DNA of 6,301 nucleotides from Burkholderiales bacterium (lineage in GTDB: Bacteria > Pseudomonadota > Gammaproteobacteria > Burkholderiales > Burkholderiaceae_C), in NCBI GenBank assembly GCA_005789685.1, contig SXXD01000038.1:1-6301 (forward strand), given 5' to 3'. Shown here one piece after another: positions 6,156 through 6,301 of this stretch. Made by a program: the position numbers and the translations under genes. The notes below the pieces were generated by a model that was given only the letters and a program-made list of their open reading frames with translations, did not search any database and was not told the origin of the DNA. Numbering within the stretch: the first letter of the stretch is position 1; each line of letters opens with the position of its first letter.

Positions 6156-6301
6156 TAGATTACGCCAGCCGGCAGCGAGCATCCCGAAAACATGTCATCG
6201 GGTTGGCCGTTGTGGTGGTTTTGCACGGGCTGCTGTTTTGGGCCATCAATTCTGGACTTGCTCGCAAGTTTGTGAAGGTCATCAAAGGACCGGTGGAAGC
6301 C
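6152..6301 (+). CDS. tonB: Energy transducer TonB, N-terminal fragment cut by the window end
   Basis: TonB spans the periplasm and passes proton-motive energy from ExbB-ExbD in the inner membrane to outer-membrane receptors for siderophores, haem, vitamin B12 and some carbohydrates. Only 50 codons are visible. They show a basic cytoplasmic N-terminus (RQRASRKH, 7-14), one uncleaved membrane anchor (VIGLAVVVVLHGLLFWAI, 15-32) with a histidine at 25 aligning with the essential membrane histidine of E. coli TonB (His20), then SGLARKFVKVIKGPVEA, which resembles the start of the periplasmic linker in Burkholderiales TonB proteins. The serine four residues before the histidine in E. coli is valine here. 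The proline-rich linker and C-terminal receptor-binding domain would lie past the right edge, perhaps followed by exbB/exbD. The ATG is chosen by ribosome binding site spacing; codon 2 is the uncommon ATA. Another single-anchor membrane protein cannot be fully excluded from this fragment. Confidence 0.85.
   Translation, partial: MIDYASRQRASRKHVIGLAVVVVLHGLLFWAINSGLARKFVKVIKGPVEA

Overview
This window reads as an ordinary chromosomal segment of a Gram-negative betaproteobacterium, most likely Burkholderiales and probably Comamonadaceae-like. The evidence is moderate GC, PriA and Rep proteins of proteobacterial type, and a TonB N-terminus of the kind seen in that group. The taxonomic placement is an inference from protein style, not from a database search. 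I see no insertion sequence, phage gene, CRISPR array, tRNA or rRNA.

Layout. Bases 1-1521 (+) hold the 3' two thirds of priA, the replication-restart helicase; its N-terminus and Walker A motif lie outside the window. Converging on it after a 24-base gap is a minus-strand gene (1546-2511) for a ten-helix AEC-family (auxin efflux carrier-like) permease. A 118-base divergent intergenic region follows, and then rep (2630-4735, +), a complete UvrD/Rep superfamily helicase with all canonical motifs. Rep converges with only 4 bases of separation on a minus-strand gene (4740-6002) for an exported tetratricopeptide (TPR)-like protein. A 149-base divergent, relatively AT-rich intergenic region follows, and the window ends inside the first 50 codons of a plus-strand gene (6152-6301) that looks like tonB.

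How the genes fit together. PriA and Rep both act at stalled or collapsed replication forks. PriA reloads the replisome, while Rep clears protein obstacles and, in enterobacteria, takes part in an alternative restart route. They lie within 5 kb on the same strand but are separated by the opposite-strand permease, so they cannot form one simple operon. The exported TPR protein is head-to-head with tonB. TPR proteins are known companions of some TonB-ExbBD systems, so this pair may form an envelope energy-transduction or nutrient-uptake module continuing beyond the right edge. No complete undescribed system is visible. The TPR/TonB pair and a few small translational or junction oddities are the parts most worth a second look.
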